The notes beneath the pieces are model-generated. The model did not search any database, was not told the origin of the DNA, and worked only from the letters and a program-made list of their open reading frames with translations. Positions 28,996 through 40,776 of a stretch of 47,094 nucleotides of DNA are shown piece by piece. The position numbers were made by a program, and so were the translations under genes. The DNA is from DAOVQB01 sp023128935 (GTDB taxonomy: Bacteria; Eisenbacteria; RBG-16-71-46; CAIMUX01; WJJG01), in NCBI GenBank assembly GCA_030628905.1, contig DAOVQB010000013.1, positions 1-47,094 of the forward strand, given 5' to 3'. Numbering within the stretch: the first letter of the stretch is position 1; every line of letters begins with the position of its first letter.

Positions 28996-30239
28996 GGCCG
29001 AATCGTCTCCACGTGCACGATCTGTCCACCCTCTATCTTCCAGACCTCGTAATCAGCAATCACATCACCCACCTCATCGAAATCAACGGGGCCTGCTGCG
29101 CCTTCGTAATTGATGTCGCGCCCCGCTGCAAGCTCAGCAACGCCATTGGCGAACTGGCCAACATTTACAACCTCGCCTGAAGGACCCGACACACTCTTCA
29201 AGGCATCGCGTATTGCAGGTCCGGTTGCTTCCCCAGCCTTCTCTATAGCCAGTGCCAGAAGCATCATGGCGTCATAGTAGCTCTCTGCATAAATATGTGT
29301 CCTTGGATCCTCGCCAAACTCTACTCCATAGGCAGCCACAAAGGCCTCATAGTTGGGCCCTCCGGTATATGGACCTGTTCCTATCATTCCATTGACATTC
29401 GCTGCCCCGGCGTTGGTGATAAAATTCGGCGATTTGAGCCCGTCTCCAAGAATCCAGGCAGTCTCGAACCCTCCCAGAACATATTCGCTTATGATTGTCC
29501 CTCCGCTTCCGGGATAGGCAATCAGGATGACCACGTCAGGCCATTGAGTGGAATCAGCCGGAAACACTTGGCTCAACTGAGGGGCATAGGAGCCCTGCTC
29601 CTTGTCAAAGGATACGCTCTCTAGTACTGTTCCCCCTGCCTCCTCGAAGGACGCTTCGAATACGGCCGTCAAGGGAGAACCATAGGCGTTGTTCACATAC
29701 AGGACGCTTGCGGTGTCATACCCTAGATTCCGGGCTTTCTTTGCCATTACCTTCCCTTGGAGTGCATCCGAGGGAACTGTCCTGAAGAAGAACCCACTGT
29801 CCGCCACATCGGTAAAGAAGGGAGACGTAGAAGATCCAGATATGAGAACTACGCTTCTCGCCTGTGTCGTCTCTAGAACCTTCTGGCTAACTCCGCTCGA
29901 CGCCGCCCCGATGATTGCCGGAACGCCCTCCCCATCTATCATATCACTGGCCGTGCTGGCAGCCTTATCTGGGTCGGTCTGTGAATCCCTGATAAGCAGC
30001 TTTACATCCTGACCAAGTATCCCCCCTGCGTTGTTGATCTCCTTCACGGCTAGCTTTACCCCGTTCACCATCGGCGGGCCGTAGGCAGCTAGATCGCCTG
30101 TCGTTGGGAGAAGGACACCAATCTCAATCCCCTCACTTGGCCCAGGGCCCGTAGACTTGTCATCCCCGCAACCGGCAAATGCTGCCCACAACACTAGCGG
30201 TGCGAGGATCAACGCATTCCTGTGTTTCATGCTCTTCAT
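28992..30239 (-). CDS. Branched-chain amino acid ABC transporter substrate-binding lipoprotein (LivJ-like)
   Basis: A 415-residue lipoprotein with signal peptide and lipobox WAAFAGC followed by a Gly/Pro/Ser linker. The body is a periplasmic binding fold of type 1: IEIGVLLPTTGDLAAYGPPMVNGVKLAVKEIN, GGILGQDVKLLIRDSQTDPDKA, then GAASSGVSQ and a second lobe with SVLYVNNAYG. These motifs define the Leu/Ile/Val-binding protein family (PBP-like), though ligands range widely. No permease or ATPase gene lies adjacent, so it may serve a distant transporter or a sensor. ATG 30239 has GGGAG upstream; it lies 89 bases after the TonB receptor on the same strand and may be co-transcribed. Confidence 0.9.
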   Translation of the reverse strand: MKSMKHRNALILAPLVLWAAFAGCGDDKSTGPGPSEGIEIGVLLPTTGDLAAYGPPMVNGVKLAVKEINNAGGILGQDVKLLIRDSQTDPDKAASTASDMIDGEGVPAIIGAASSGVSQKVLETTQARSVVLISGSSTSPFFTDVADSGFFFRTVPSDALQGKVMAKKARNLGYDTASVLYVNNAYGSPLTAVFEASFEEAGGTVLESVSFDKEQGSYAPQLSQVFPADSTQWPDVVILIAYPGSGGTIISEYVLGGFETAWILGDGLKSPNFITNAGAANVNGMIGTGPYTGGPNYEAFVAAYGVEFGEDPRTHIYAESYYDAMMLLALAIEKAGEATGPAIRDALKSVSGPSGEVVNVGQFANGVAELAAGRDINYEGAAGPVDFDEVGDVIADYEVWKIEGGQIVHVETIRP

Positions 30240-30328
30240 CACAAGCTCCCTTCGTGGGTTCCAAGGCCAGCGACCCAGGGACCCAGCCTTCTCTTTCCAG
30301 GGCATTCCATCGCGCAACCAATTCCGCA

Positions 30329-32445
30329 TCAGAACTGCTGTGTAATCCCGAATACGAACCTTCTTCCCAGACTCGGGAAATCAATCCCATTGTATCCAGG
30401 TTCTGCATATCTCTTGTCTGCAACGTTGTCCACCTTCAGTGACAATATGGTCTCCTTGCTCCCCGCAAGGGACAGGCCTTCTGTGGAAAGGGTTAGTGTA
30501 CATATGCCATAGGCGTCCAGATTATAAGCTCCCTCAGGATTCTCGGCGGCGTTCGATTGCGACGCCACTCGCTCACCCACGTATCTCTGCTGGAGGTTGA
30601 TGTTGAGATAGTATGCGGGGACGGTATAGCCAAGGCTGAAGTACCAGATCCAATCGGGGTATAGCCCGAGGTTCTCATTCCCTGACTGACCACTCGCCAT
30701 CTCGGTCTTCTGATACGAGAGATGCGTACAACCAAGAAGATGCCCCACCTTGCATCGCAACTCCAATTCAATCCCTCGGGACTCCAGATCGCCCAGATTC
30801 TGGGCAACTAGGTTGCCTCTGTGGTAGATAAACTCGACCTTCTCGTGAACCACACTAAGGAAGGCGTTCACCGAACCACTGAGGTGCTCTGTGTTGACAA
30901 ACCCGATGGCACCTTCAAAGGTTCTGGCCTCTTCAGGGCGCAGATCAGGGTTTCCAACAATGCCACCCGATTTCAGTGGTTTGGCAAACAACTGGAACGG
31001 CGCGGGGGCTTTGAATGACGTACCATAGAGGATTTTCCAGTACCTTCTGTCCTTGAATTCATATACGATTCCAACTCGCGAGTTAAGGGTATTACCATAG
31101 ATATTGTGATCATCGTACCGCAGGCCCACTGTTAGCCACATGCTACGCGTGGCACGCCAGACCCCCTGACCAAAAAAGCCGACGTTGGCGAATATGGTGT
31201 CACCCTGCGCGGGGACATCCAATACCACATCTCCCTTCTTTCGTGATCCAAAGTCTTGCTTGAAAACAGAGTAGACGCTCTGCAGATTCTGCTGGTCTCG
31301 CGTGTAATCAAGACCAAGAGTCATGGTGCCCTGCGGGGTCCACTCGTATTCCGTCTCTGCCGCAAGATCTATGGCTCTATATCCAGTATCTCTCTTCTTC
31401 CAATAGAGGGGACTCCCGATATCAAGGTGATCCTCACTGGTTGGAGCACCCTCTGCAAGAGCCAATGAGATTTTGGCCAACAGCTTGCTTCCAAGGTTTC
31501 TCCCGTACTTCCCCCTAACGAACCAATTGTGAAGACTAATCCTGTTCTCGTGGGTCAGGATCCCCCAATCCTGGAACTCGCCATAGCGATCGTGATGCTG
31601 CAGGTTTCCAAGCAGCTCGATCTCGCCAACCGAGGGACTTCGATAGGTAACACGACCCAATAGGCTTTTCGGCCTTGCGAAATCGTTTGCGCTTCTCTCA
31701 TCTCCATAATCATCTAGATTTGGAGAGCTTTCTGGAAGCAGAAGCCCCGACCTGTCCGACTCAGAAATCGCCGCGGCAAGCACGAATGTGGCATTGCCTG
31801 TCTTCCCTCCAATCACGAAATCCCCGTCCAGGGATGAATTCCCGTTCTCACGCCCCCCTGTTATGGTCAGCAGACCGCCTTCCAGATCAGCCCCATCTTT
31901 GGTAATGATGTTGGCAACGCCCAAATATGCATTTGCTCCATACAGGGCCGATGCGGGGCCAACAACGATCTCAATCCGCTCTATTGCTCTTATGGGGATC
32001 AATTCCTTGCCCAGCCAGTTCTCCGTACTGGGTCGATATGAAACTGGCTGGCCATCGATCATCACTTTTACGACTCTGCTCCAGCCGCGCATCCCTCCGT
32101 TGATGCCCCTCACCCCAAGATTATAGCTAAGATGATCGTCGATAAGGTGGATGCCTGGAACAGCCTGCAATGCTTCGCCAACCGATTCGCACCCGCGACG
32201 GCGGATTTGCTCCGCCGTGATGACCCTCACGATACTGGGCGCCTGGCTCACCCTCTGAGGTTGCCTTGAAGCTGTTGTGATCTCAACATTCAGTAGCTCC
32301 TCCAGAGACATATCTGCATATTCGTTCTGATTCGCGAGGACCTCAGATCCAATGAGTACAATGGTCAATGAACCTATGAACAGGATCTTGCTTAGGAAAG
32401 TCATTCCCAGCACAGTGATCTTGTTACCCATGACGTCCAGCGTTT

Positions 32446-32449
<4 letters not shown>
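30329..32449 (-). CDS. TonB-dependent receptor
   Basis: A 706-residue outer-membrane protein. The signal peptide region (residues 16-41) leads into DMSLEELLNVEITTASRQPQ, an N-terminal pattern I recognise from receptors that sit next to YfiR and sensor-kinase genes. The plug domain follows (about 60-180: APSIVRVITAEQIRRRGCESVGEALQAVPGIHL, then VVGPASALYGANAYLGVANIIT), and the rest forms a beta-barrel ending RFVFGITQQF with the terminal aromatic residue. It imports a substrate, usually a metal chelate or sugar, with TonB energy, or serves as a sensor. The ATG overlaps the kinase stop (ATGA), so the genes are coupled. Confidence 0.94.
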
Positions 32450-34784
<2,335 letters not shown>

Positions 34785-34785
<1 letters not shown>

Positions 34786-35354
34786 CAGCCCGCCTCCACT
34801 CTTGGCCACTGTACAACGGCCCTAGCCAAGTTCAGCAATTTAGAACTGATCTTGAGGCCAGCTTTGTCGGCAGCCCAGACGTTGACTTCGAATCTCACAT
34901 GGTTGCCCACGAGGACGAGACTGATGACACCTCCATACTCTGCAAAACGATCCACATCGCCGACCGTGAGGATGCCGCGTTGGCTCAAGTCATCGAAGTG
35001 GACGGCCAATCGCTTGAGTTCAGAGGAACTTATAAAGAGGATGTGACAGGTCTTGATATCCTCGACCTTCCGGAATCTCTTGATCTCAAAGGCTCTCCCA
35101 TCCACGAGCTTCCCGGCCACAACCTCCTCGAGAGCGGAGCCAAATGGATCATCTCCGAGAACGCCGATCGTTATGGGGGCATGCTCCGTTGGAAAGGCGT
35201 TGGAGGGCCAGTCAACGAAGTGCGCAAAGTTGGACAGGAAGGCCGCCTTTACCTGGTACTCTGTCGGCCCTTGGGCGTGCACACTCTGTATGCTCCCGCC
35301 AAGAGCGCCAAGCACCATGACTGCAATGAGTCGAACGACCAACCTGCCTAACAC
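34785..35354 (-). CDS. YfiR-like periplasmic protein (DUF4154)
   Basis: A 189-residue exported protein. The signal peptide (VRLIAVMVLGALGGSIQSVHAQ) precedes a DUF4154 domain: EYQVKAAFLSNFAHFVDWP, then ITIGVLGDDPFGSAL, CHILFISSS, ILTVGDVD, GGVISLVL and RFEVNVWAADKAGLKISSKLLNLA. YfiR in Pseudomonas represses the CHASE8 diguanylate cyclase YfiN; here the neighbour is a CHASE8 kinase, so a similar periplasmic control is likely (inference). The GTG at 35354 has GAGG eight bases upstream; a GTG at 35381 is an alternative. A perfect hairpin lies upstream. Confidence 0.92.
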
Positions 35355-35386
35355 GCCGGAATCCTCATACTCCCAATCCACTCAGC

Positions 35387-35410
35387 CCCCGCACTCTGTT
35401 GAGTGCGGGG
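35387..35410 (-). promoter_or_regulatory. Perfect 10-bp hairpin upstream of the yfiR-like gene
   Basis: CCCCGCACTC (35387-35396) pairs fully with GAGTGCGGGG (35401-35410) around a TGTT loop, 33 bases before the GTG start on the minus strand. No T-tract follows, so it could be a leader hairpin or an operator rather than a terminator. Confidence 0.5.
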
Positions 35411-35555
35411 ACCCGCGGATAACGCACGGGTGTCCCTCACCCGCGGCACTGCCTTCGGGAAAACCTGAGCCCGAGCGATCTGCAGCTATGTGCTCCCTCC
35501 TCATCCTGTCGGCTCGCTTGGCAAGTATCGTTAGGAGTTGACAGGAGTTACCCAT

Positions 35556-35876
35556 ATGAGCCAGGGCAGCCGGCCCAGCGCCAAACCTCCTGAGCCCGAG
35601 CGCAGGTTTGCCGCTGTGGAGGCAGTCAAGTACTAGACTGAGACCCTCTTATCGCCCCAGCAGGAACGGACGACGGCGATCCAGTACATGAGTCAATGGG
35701 GCCTGACGCGGGGGCAGTCATGGGAGTTCTCATGGCGAGATGGTAGTTGGATCAGGATGCTACCAGGCCGGCTAGCGGACCTTGCCCTCCAGGAATGGAA
35801 CTTGGTAGACCAAATCATGCTGGATGGGACCATGGCCGAAGTACCCGCCCTCTCCGAAGAGTTCTCCGTGGTCTGA
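35556..35876 (+). pseudogene. Open frame interrupted by an in-frame TAG, possible decayed gene
   Basis: AGGAG (35543-35547) lies eight bases before an ATG. The frame runs 26 codons to TAG at 35634, then stays open in the same frame for another 80 codons. Both parts look protein-like (RRFAAVEAVKY before; ETLLSPQQERTTAIQYMSQWG after), so a single gene split by a nonsense change is plausible. From 35772 the frame only shadows the sulfatase-like gene on the other strand, so the original 3' end may be lost. No family recognised. Confidence 0.35.
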
Positions 35877-36728
35877 GGTCACGGTGATGTAGGTGTTTTT
35901 CGGCACCATGTCGTAGAGACGCTCGAAGACACCATCAAGGTACTGCACTGTATCGATCTGCCTGGCCCTAAGCTGGTCAAGCTTCTCCTGGTCAAAGAAC
36001 GGCTCCGCCTTGCCATCCTTGAGTTCGCCATCCACCAGGGCATCGTCCAAGTGCTTGAATACCCCATGGACGCCACTCAGCCTGGGCCACTGATTCTTCG
36101 GTTCTGTGGGCCGGGCGTATGGGTAGTGCGTCTCCCCCACATTAAGCAGAAAAAAGGAAGGACGCTTGGTCGAAAACTCCATCTCATCGAGCATCGCGTT
36201 CATGTCGTTGTGCTTTTCCATCAGCTTGAAGGTGTCAAAATCCCGGTTGATGGCAGTCTTGGGATTGAGAACCGGCAGAGACACCTTGGCGTGTGTAGCA
36301 TAGCCCAGGGTGTTACGCAGATAGGTGGGCATGAACAGGTGCGGGACAAAGCTTGCGAACTCGACGTCCTTGGCCCCAAAGCGTTCGTTGAACTTGAGGA
36401 AGTCTTCCTTGTAATAGTCTGAGGCATACACTTGCGGCGGACTTGTGTGAGGAAGCAGTCCCATGAGTAGATTGTAGTGCGAGGGAGCAGTCCACGATGC
36501 GTAGCTCCAGCGGGCTTCAACCTCACCAAGCTTCGGTATGATCTTGGGCTCCGCGCGCATGAAGGAGTCATACCGACAGCTGTCAAGGATGACGATGATA
36601 TAGTTGTTCATCTCATCAAACAGAGGATCTGGCCGCTTGACAGCACCCATTGGGCGGACAGGAGGCCGTAGTGTCCCCCGTTCGCGAATCTGCGTTTTCT
36701 TGCCGAAGAGTTGATCAAAGAATCCCAT
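35772..36728 (-). CDS. Sulfatase / alkaline phosphatase superfamily protein
   Basis: A 318-residue protein. The metal-binding core is visible: NNYIIVILDSCRYDSF (first metal Asp and conserved DS-x-R-x-D), SWTAPSHYNLLMGLLPHTSPP (T/S-P-S-H region) and TSDHGELFGEGGYFGHG (Asp-His-Gly metal ligands plus His). The Cys of a formylglycine sulfatase motif (C-x-P-S-R) is absent, so it is more likely a phosphohydrolase or phosphotransferase of the superfamily. No signal peptide or membrane span is seen, so it is probably cytoplasmic. ATG 36728 with GGGAG upstream is preferred to a start at 36815. Confidence 0.85.
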   Translation of the reverse strand: MGFFDQLFGKKTQIRERGTLRPPVRPMGAVKRPDPLFDEMNNYIIVILDSCRYDSFMRAEPKIIPKLGEVEARWSYASWTAPSHYNLLMGLLPHTSPPQVYASDYYKEDFLKFNERFGAKDVEFASFVPHLFMPTYLRNTLGYATHAKVSLPVLNPKTAINRDFDTFKLMEKHNDMNAMLDEMEFSTKRPSFFLLNVGETHYPYARPTEPKNQWPRLSGVHGVFKHLDDALVDGELKDGKAEPFFDQEKLDQLRARQIDTVQYLDGVFERLYDMVPKNTYITVTSDHGELFGEGGYFGHGPIQHDLVYQVPFLEGKVR

Positions 36729-37256
36729 TGTCACCACTCCCAAGCCCGACGGCTTCCCCACTTGTTGTTCACACCGGATCCCGGGCTGAACCGGCGCTCC
36801 AATGGCAGCCCGCACCTTGCGCTCGATCGAACTGCGCCGTCAAGCGGTCCCGTTCAGTGAACCCATGTGACACCCTCGCAGACGCCGGCTCGAAACCGAC
36901 CCCCACGGCATCCCGAGCAGACGCCGGCCCGAAACCTGCCCCCACGGTATCCCGAGCAGGATCCAACCTGCAATGGCATTTGCGGGGACGCCAGAGTGTT
37001 CCCAAGTTCCGGAATCGACCTCCGACTAGGTGATCTCCACCTCGGTCTGGCCATGCGCCGACGCCCATTGACTTCGCTGCGCAGCTTGATGATGCGCCGG
37101 GCAGGCGCAGTACCCTTGCCTTTCGGCCTCCCGATTGCCAAACTGGGGCGCTGGTTAGGGCCCGCGTGGGATCAGATGCCTCCAGGGAGCCCGATGCGGC
37201 TCTCTGGCGGATTCGGGACAGGTTTGGGATAGCTTTCGTGGGAGGTTCATTGATCT
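36729..37256. other. Intergenic region between sulfatase-like and aldehyde dehydrogenase genes
   Basis: 528 bases in divergent orientation with no credible gene. It contains the two-copy 39-bp repeat at 36881-36958. Promoters for both neighbours should lie here but none is clear. Confidence 0.5.
36881..36958. repeat. Two-copy tandem 39-bp repeat
   Basis: Copies at 36881-36919 and 36920-36958 share 35 of 39 bases (GACGCCGGCnCGAAACC... to ...TCCCGAGCA), directly adjoining. Confidence 0.9.
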
Positions 37257-38687
37257 ATGCGATCCTTTGGTTTGATTCTTGGCGAGGAGAAACATGATCT
37301 CGGGACCAAGCGTGAAATTCGCAGCCCCTATGACAACCGGGTGGTTGGCGAGGTCTCCTTCGGAACCCACAGTCTACTGGAAGATGCGATCGGTCTGGCT
37401 CACGAGAGGTTTCCTGAGTTTGCTCGGGAGCCTGCCCATAAGCGGAGCGCCTGGCTCCGGGCCATCGCGAAAAGCATCCAAGCGCACGCCGATGAACTGG
37501 CCCAAATCATCAGCGATGAGGCCGGAAAGCCGATCAGCCTTGCCCGGGCCGAAGCAGCGCGCGCAGGGTCGGTTTTCTCCATCGCCGCCGAGGAGGCCTT
37601 GCGCATCCCCGGTGAGCTTCTGTCTCTCGACCAGGTGCCCGACGGGACGGGGCGCTTGGGATTGGTCCGGCGGGTGCCCGTGGGGCCCATCGCCGCCATC
37701 TCCCCCTTCAACTTCCCCCTCAATCTTGTGGCGCATAAGGTGGCCTCCGCCCTCGCCGCTGGCAACACGATCGTTGTCAAGCCGGCCTCTCAGACCCCCA
37801 TGTCGGCCATCATGCTCGGGCGTATGGCCCTTGAGTGCGGATTGCCTCCGGGGATACTCAGCGTCGTGCCATGCCCAGCGTCACAGGCACAACCCCTGGT
37901 AGAAGATCCCCGGATGCGCATGCTGAGCTTCACGGGCAGCGCCGAGGTGGGCTGGTCCCTCAAGGCACTGGCAGGACGCAAGAAAGTCCTGCTGGAGCTG
38001 GGAGGAAATGCAGCGGCAATTGTGGAGCGCGATGCTGACATCGAGACAGCTGCCCGCAGACTGGCGTTGGGCGCCTTCATCTATGCAGGCCAGATTTGCA
38101 TCTCGGTTCAGCGGATCTTCATCCAGGAGAGGGCCGCTTCCCGATTTTACGACGCCTTTCTGGAAGCCGCACGAAATCATATTCCCTGCGGCGATCCATC
38201 CGACGAGACAGTCCGCTGCGGGCCCATGATTGATGCCGCGAACGCGGACAGGATTCTGGAATGGATCGATCAAGCTGTCAGCACGCAGGAGGCAAAGCTG
38301 TTGCTTGCGCCGCAGCGCGAGGGGAACGTAGTCACACCCGTAGTGCTCACGAAGGTTCCCGAGCAACTGCCCATCGTCGCACGGGAGGCATTCGGGCCGG
38401 TTGTTGTAGTCGAAACGTACCGCGCCCTCGATCCAGTCTTTGCCAAAGTCAATGCTTCGATCTATGGCCTCCAGGCAGCAATCTTCACAAACAATGTTCA
38501 AAAGACTCTGCGCGCATTCGAAGAGCTTGAGGTTGGTGCCATCATCCACAACGACTACCCGACCTACCGGGTCGACCCAATGCCCTATGGTGGTGTGAAG
38601 GAATCCGGCATGGGGCGCGAGGGCCCGCGCTACGCCATTGAGGAAATGACCGAGCGGCGCCTATTGGTGCTGAATGCGGGGACATAA
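37257..38687 (+). CDS. NAD(P)-dependent aldehyde dehydrogenase
   Basis: A 476-residue enzyme of the ALDH superfamily, oxidising an aldehyde to its acid. Key residues are present: Asn152 in SPFNFP, Lys175 in VVKPAS, SFTGSAEVG for the cofactor, Glu247 in LLELGGN and the nucleophile Cys281 in YAGQICISVQR. The C-terminal block EVGAIIHNDYPTYRVDPMPYGGVKESGMGREG is typical; the subgroup looks like the lactaldehyde/glyceraldehyde-type enzymes, but the substrate cannot be read. GGGAGG about 11 bases upstream supports ATG 37257. It appears monocistronic. Confidence 0.93.
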   Translation: MRSFGLILGEEKHDLGTKREIRSPYDNRVVGEVSFGTHSLLEDAIGLAHERFPEFAREPAHKRSAWLRAIAKSIQAHADELAQIISDEAGKPISLARAEAARAGSVFSIAAEEALRIPGELLSLDQVPDGTGRLGLVRRVPVGPIAAISPFNFPLNLVAHKVASALAAGNTIVVKPASQTPMSAIMLGRMALECGLPPGILSVVPCPASQAQPLVEDPRMRMLSFTGSAEVGWSLKALAGRKKVLLELGGNAAAIVERDADIETAARRLALGAFIYAGQICISVQRIFIQERAASRFYDAFLEAARNHIPCGDPSDETVRCGPMIDAANADRILEWIDQAVSTQEAKLLLAPQREGNVVTPVVLTKVPEQLPIVAREAFGPVVVVETYRALDPVFAKVNASIYGLQAAIFTNNVQKTLRAFEELEVGAIIHNDYPTYRVDPMPYGGVKESGMGREGPRYAIEEMTERRLLVLNAGT

Positions 38688-38809
38688 CCCTGATCCGCCA
38701 GAAATCCGCGAGCGGGAACGTGTGTGGATCTGTTCTGTGCGCGGGCCCTAATGGTGAGCATTGCCGCCTGTGAAGTCGCAATGGCCTCTCCGCCAGCCTG
38801 CTTTCCGCA

Positions 38810-39343
38810 TCACTTCACTGTGCCGCGGGCCTCGTTCTCGTTGCGGATGGCCATTGGCGGGAGATTGGAGCCACTGTCGACGAACAGAACGCCGGCGGCC
38901 GAATGGTCATGGCAACAGCGCAGATAGTACCCTGGCAGATCAGCGCCTCCACCCTTCTTGCCGGGGTTGTCGCCATCATGGCCGTCCCAGTCGTTTCCGT
39001 GACCTTTGTTAGCATCCTCACCACCAAAGTAGACGAATTCCGCCTCGATCGAGGTCGTCGCGGGCATATTCGCCAGTACCCCGTCGAGGTTGTTCGGATA
39101 TTCGCCGTTGATCGTGTATTCGAGCCACAGCATTCGCTGCAGGGCCACCTGGTAGGAGATGCAAGCAGCGACCTCCGCGTGCGCCCTGGCCCTGCGCGCA
39201 AGGTTGATGCCCACGGTCGTGAGAAGCCCTAGGACTACAATGACGATCATGAGTTCCACGAGCGTGAACCCTGCCGCTCCGGTCGGGAATGCCCGCTGGC
39301 GTTCGGGCACGCCGTGGACTGCGTCTCGAGCGGCGAGTCTCAT
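38810..39343 (-). CDS. Type IV pilin / pseudopilin-like prepilin
   Basis: A 177-residue protein with a prepilin leader cleaved at G25|F26: GAAGFTLVELMIVIVVLGLL, with Glu at +5 of the mature protein and a long hydrophobic helix. The C-terminal part has a Cys pair (CC) and Asp/Gly-rich loops (GNDWDGHDGDNPGKKGGG), perhaps a metal site. Such proteins form pili or type II secretion pseudopili; no assembly genes are near, so it may be a lone minor pilin. A 20-codon frame (39402-39340, minus) with AGGAG upstream ends in an ATGA overlap with this start and may couple translation. The start could also be a GTG slightly inside. Confidence 0.87.
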   Translation of the reverse strand: MRLAARDAVHGVPERQRAFPTGAAGFTLVELMIVIVVLGLLTTVGINLARRARAHAEVAACISYQVALQRMLWLEYTINGEYPNNLDGVLANMPATTSIEAEFVYFGGEDANKGHGNDWDGHDGDNPGKKGGGADLPGYYLRCCHDHSAAGVLFVDSGSNLPPMAIRNENEARGTVK

Positions 39344-39900
39344 CGGTCAGCCGTCCACCGGGACGCAGCCTGGAAGCACATGTTTCGTTCTCCGTTAGAC
39401 ATGATCCCCAATTGCTCCTGAGAGATCAGTGAAGCGGCACCGCACGAAGGGCTTCGATGCGGAGCCTGCTTACGGTTTGGGCCTCTGAAACCGGCGTCTG
39501 CCCCAGCCGTCCACGTGGCATCCGGGCCATTCCTCGGGCAGGTGCACGATGCATCCCGCACAAGCTGACACTGCACCTCGCAATGCAGCCGGACACTGGG
39601 CATACCACATCCATGGCCAACTGGACCCAACGAGTAGGCTGCTGATATCAGCCATCGCCGGATAGGTTTGGCCTACCATTGGAGATACCTGCTCCCAATA
39701 ACAGGGGAGGGTGATCTCCGAGATCGATCAGGGGCATCGCTCCTGGCGTGCCCAAAATGCTGTCTGTCTCAGGTTACAGGTTTCGTGCCGTGGTGCCACT
39801 CGATGAGCGCATCGACGAGCAGACCTTCCACAACATCCACGAGTTCGCTGTGGGGTACGGGGCGGCGTGTAGTCCGATACTCTCGTGACCCAATACTGGA
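39344..39900. other. Intergenic region between pilin-like and cyclo-ligase-like genes
   Basis: 557 bases without a firm gene. It includes a possible 43-residue frame at 39757-39888 and an inverted repeat (TGTAGTCC 39868-39875 with GGACTACA 39898-39905) that overlaps the stop of the following minus-strand gene and may act as terminator. Confidence 0.5.
39757..39888 (+). CDS. Possible 43-residue small protein
   Basis: An ATG-started frame with balanced composition (VVPLDERIDEQTFHNIHEFAVGYG) in an otherwise empty region, convergent with the cyclo-ligase-like gene. No ribosome site is evident and I recognise no family; it may be a remnant. Confidence 0.2.
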   Translation: MLSVSGYRFRAVVPLDERIDEQTFHNIHEFAVGYGAACSPILS

Positions 39901-39905
39901 CTACA
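39868..39905. terminator. Inverted repeat at the end of the cyclo-ligase-like gene
   Basis: An eight-base perfect stem (TGTAGTCC/GGACTACA) with a 22-base loop includes the stop codon of the minus-strand gene at 39901. No T-tract is seen; call is tentative. Confidence 0.35.
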
Positions 39906-40674
39906 GGGTCCCGGAGGGCGTAGGCGGCAGGTCGATGCCCTCGCGATCCAGCATCCTTCGCAGGCCGGGGAAGGCTGCGAGTCGCTCGGGCGTGATCATC
40001 GCGGGATCGAGGCCCTTGGGGCGCATGTGCATGGAGCGTACGCGATGCGTCCCCTTGGGAGTCACGATGAGATCGATGGGTAGATCGGTTGGCTCCCGCG
40101 TAGCCGGTTCCTCCAGAAGCTGCAGGTCGTGAACGAGTACAGCAACCGGTGTCTCGGCAGTGATAAACCCCCTGTCCCGCCCCAGCGCGTAGACGAGATC
40201 GGCTTCGCCGGCTCCCTTGCCCACCCGCGCGCCATGGCGATCAACCCCCACGGCGCCGATGATCATGAGGTCCACCGGGAAAATCTCCTGTCCGCGCAGG
40301 AAGCGGACTCCTTGAGGCACCTCTCGCTCCGCAACCCCGAGCGCTGAAGCGCCCTCCAGTGCGCGTTCCACACCCACCGCAGCCGGATCGACCTCTATGA
40401 TCCATCCCTCTGTGCGCGTCAGATCCGGCACGACCAGGACCTTTCCATCCCTCACAACCGCGCGGCGGATGCGGTCGAGTACCGGTTCGCTCAGGACGAG
40501 GACCCGCTTGGCCCGAGTCCATTGATCGAGTTGGTGGAACTGCTCGACCACCTTACGCACACCGTGGAACCTGGGCGTTCGGCCATAAGCGCCAGGGAAA
40601 AGCGCAATACCTGTTCGTGTGAGTAGACTCCAGATCCGGCTACGGATCTCTGCTTTTAGGATTGAGCCTGGCAT
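39901..40674 (-). CDS. 5-formyltetrahydrofolate cyclo-ligase family (MTHFS-like) protein
   Basis: A 257-residue protein of the MTHFS fold. The block VDLMIIGAVGVDRHGARVGKGAGEADLVYALGR corresponds to the family P-G-x-A-F-D-x-x-G-x-R-L-G-x-G-x-G-Y-Y-D motif, in the variant (GKG-G-ADL) seen in MTHFSD-like proteins of archaea and deep-branching bacteria. Whether it makes 5,10-methenyl-tetrahydrofolate is unsure. ATG 40674 has GAGG six bases upstream. An upstream in-frame ATG at 40761 would add 29 residues read from a tandem DNA repeat (about Leu-Glu-Glu-Met-Asp-Gly-Gly-Gly), which I regard as untranslated. It lies 102 bases downstream of a membrane-protein operon. Confidence 0.75.
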   Translation of the reverse strand: MPGSILKAEIRSRIWSLLTRTGIALFPGAYGRTPRFHGVRKVVEQFHQLDQWTRAKRVLVLSEPVLDRIRRAVVRDGKVLVVPDLTRTEGWIIEVDPAAVGVERALEGASALGVAEREVPQGVRFLRGQEIFPVDLMIIGAVGVDRHGARVGKGAGEADLVYALGRDRGFITAETPVAVLVHDLQLLEEPATREPTDLPIDLIVTPKGTHRVRSMHMRPKGLDPAMITPERLAAFPGLRRMLDREGIDLPPTPSGTL

Positions 40675-40710
40675 GTGCGCCTCGGGTATCAAATCAGCGT
40701 CTATATCCAG

Positions 40711-40770
40711 GCGGCTTCCACCGCCATCCATCTCTTCCAGGCGGACTCCACCGCCATCCATCTCTTCCAG
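40711..40770. repeat. Two-copy tandem 30-bp repeat before the cyclo-ligase-like gene
   Basis: Unit GCGG[CA]TTCCACCGCC... (first copy 40711-40740, second 40741-40770) differ by one base; a third partial copy follows to about 40778. It sits in the gap between the 217-residue membrane protein gene and the cyclo-ligase-like gene. Confidence 0.9.
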
Positions 40771-40776
40771 GCGGAC

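Noticed and set aside
35634..35636. TAG as pyrrolysine codon
   Set aside because: A single stop in a short unrecognised frame is better explained as decay.
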